6,165 bases of DNA from positions 1 to 6,165 of the forward strand of contig CAIYPH010000118.1 in the NCBI GenBank assembly GCA_903928045.1, written 5' to 3'. Positions 5,948-6,165 of the stretch are shown one piece after another. The first letter of the stretch is position 1. Every line of letters starts with the position of its first letter. The stretch is from an uncultured Rhodospirillales bacterium. Its GTDB lineage: Bacteria > Pseudomonadota > Alphaproteobacteria > Acetobacterales > Acetobacteraceae. Both the position numbers and the translations under genes were made by a program. A model generated the notes under the pieces. That model ran no database searches. It was given only the letters and a program-made list of their open reading frames with translations, and was not told where the DNA came from.

Positions 5948-5989
5948 GCAAGCGCTTCTTTTTTGAAAAAAAGAAGCAAAAAACTTTTA
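5948..5989 (+). repeat. AT-rich hairpin element, subtype B, copy 3, after the oxidoreductase gene
   Basis: Identical over 42 bp to 4141-4182. Arms at 5954-5963 and 5968-5977 enclose a TGAA loop, followed by AAAAAACTTTT. It begins 3 nt after the TAG of the oxidoreductase gene, in the sense orientation, just as copy 1 follows the Enzyme I gene. That suggests a role at mRNA 3' ends, but the run after the stem is A, not U. Confidence 0.85.
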
Positions 5990-6000
5990 TCCACTTCCTT

Positions 6001-6040
6001 CTCCCTCTCCCGCGTTTGCGGGAGAGCGTCGGGGTGAGGG
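6001..6040. repeat. GC-rich REP-like hairpin repeat
   Basis: CTCTCCCGC (6005-6013) and GCGGGAGAG (6018-6026) form a perfect 9-bp stem with a GTTT loop, followed by CGTCGGGGTGAGGG. From memory, the pattern CCCTCACCCC...CTCTCCCGC...GCGGGAGAGGG is a dispersed extragenic palindrome in many proteobacterial genomes, and this looks like a copy. Located 60-100 bp downstream of the oxidoreductase stop, it could also help end or protect that transcript, but no T-run follows the stem. Confidence 0.65.
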
Positions 6041-6145
6041 TGGTGAGACCGCACGTCCGCAGGCTATCCAGGCCGCCCCATTCGTCCACTCAAAACCAAC
6101 GCGTTCCTTTTCACGACAAAAGCCCGAAACTGTTTAAATTCAATC

Positions 6146-6165
6146 TTGTAGGGCGGAAAAGCGCA
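6146..6165 (+). repeat. Likely start of a dispersed proteobacterial repeat, cut by the window end
   Basis: The last bases contain GTAGGGCGGAAAAGCGCA. From memory this resembles the first arm of a common intergenic palindromic repeat whose second arm reads roughly GCGCATTCCGCC. The second arm would lie outside the window, so this is only a resemblance. The preceding stretch (6041-6145) is AT-richer than the genes and I recognise nothing in it. Confidence 0.4.

Noticed and set aside
11..5989. CRISPR array or transposon ends
   Set aside because: The repeats are too few, irregularly spaced and in both orientations; there is no transposase, no cas gene and no target-site duplication visible.
5695..6054. 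Minus-strand frame sharing the peptide KSFLLLFFKKEALA with the frame at 3990-4271
   Set aside because: The shared peptide is just a translation of hairpin element B in the same frame; it is a repeat artefact, not a protein family.

Overview
The window is GC-rich, with densely packed genes and overlapping start/stop codons. It looks like chromosomal DNA of an alphaproteobacterium, most likely an Acetobacteraceae-type organism (Acidiphilium/Roseomonas-like). That placement is an inference from the gene order hprK-rapZ-EIIA(Man)-HPr-EI, the short lone-kinase-domain HprK, the strong C/G third-position bias and the AT-rich palindromic repeats at gene ends. No 16S or other taxonomic marker is present.

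Layout. Positions 1-171 are a non-coding strip with two AT-rich hairpin elements. Positions 172-4086, all on the minus strand, hold a five-gene regulatory phosphotransferase (PTS) operon, transcribed right to left: hprK (3664-4086), rapZ (2714-3667), an EIIA-Man-type protein (2278-2700), HPr (1982-2281) and Enzyme I (172-1995). Three of the four junctions overlap (4, 4 and 14 bp) and the fourth has a 13-bp gap, so co-transcription and translational coupling are very likely. Positions 4087-4345 are a 259-bp divergent intergenic region with two more hairpin elements facing each other. Positions 4346-5944 (plus strand) encode a FAD-dependent oxidoreductase of the alkyl-dihydroxyacetonephosphate synthase (AGPS)-like branch. 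Positions 5945-6165 carry a fifth hairpin element, a second, GC-rich hairpin repeat, and what looks like the first part of a third dispersed repeat cut by the window end.

How the genes work together. Enzyme I takes phosphate from PEP and passes it to His25 of HPr, which can pass it to His9 of the EIIA protein. HprK could phosphorylate HPr on Ser56 and so gate that relay. No EIIB or EIIC (membrane sugar permease) is encoded here, so this cassette is expected to be a sensing/regulatory relay, as known for other alphaproteobacteria, and not a sugar importer. RapZ is an RNA-binding/nucleotide-binding regulator that travels with PTS genes.

The most unusual thing in the window is a family of five short AT-rich hairpin elements (11-48, 139-161, 4137-4182, 4244-4281, 5948-5989). 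All share a 10-bp stem with a TGAA or TGA loop, and four have an A(6-7)CTTTT tail. Two subtypes differ by a compensatory base-pair swap. All five lie at operon boundaries. They do not fit the standard intrinsic terminator plan.
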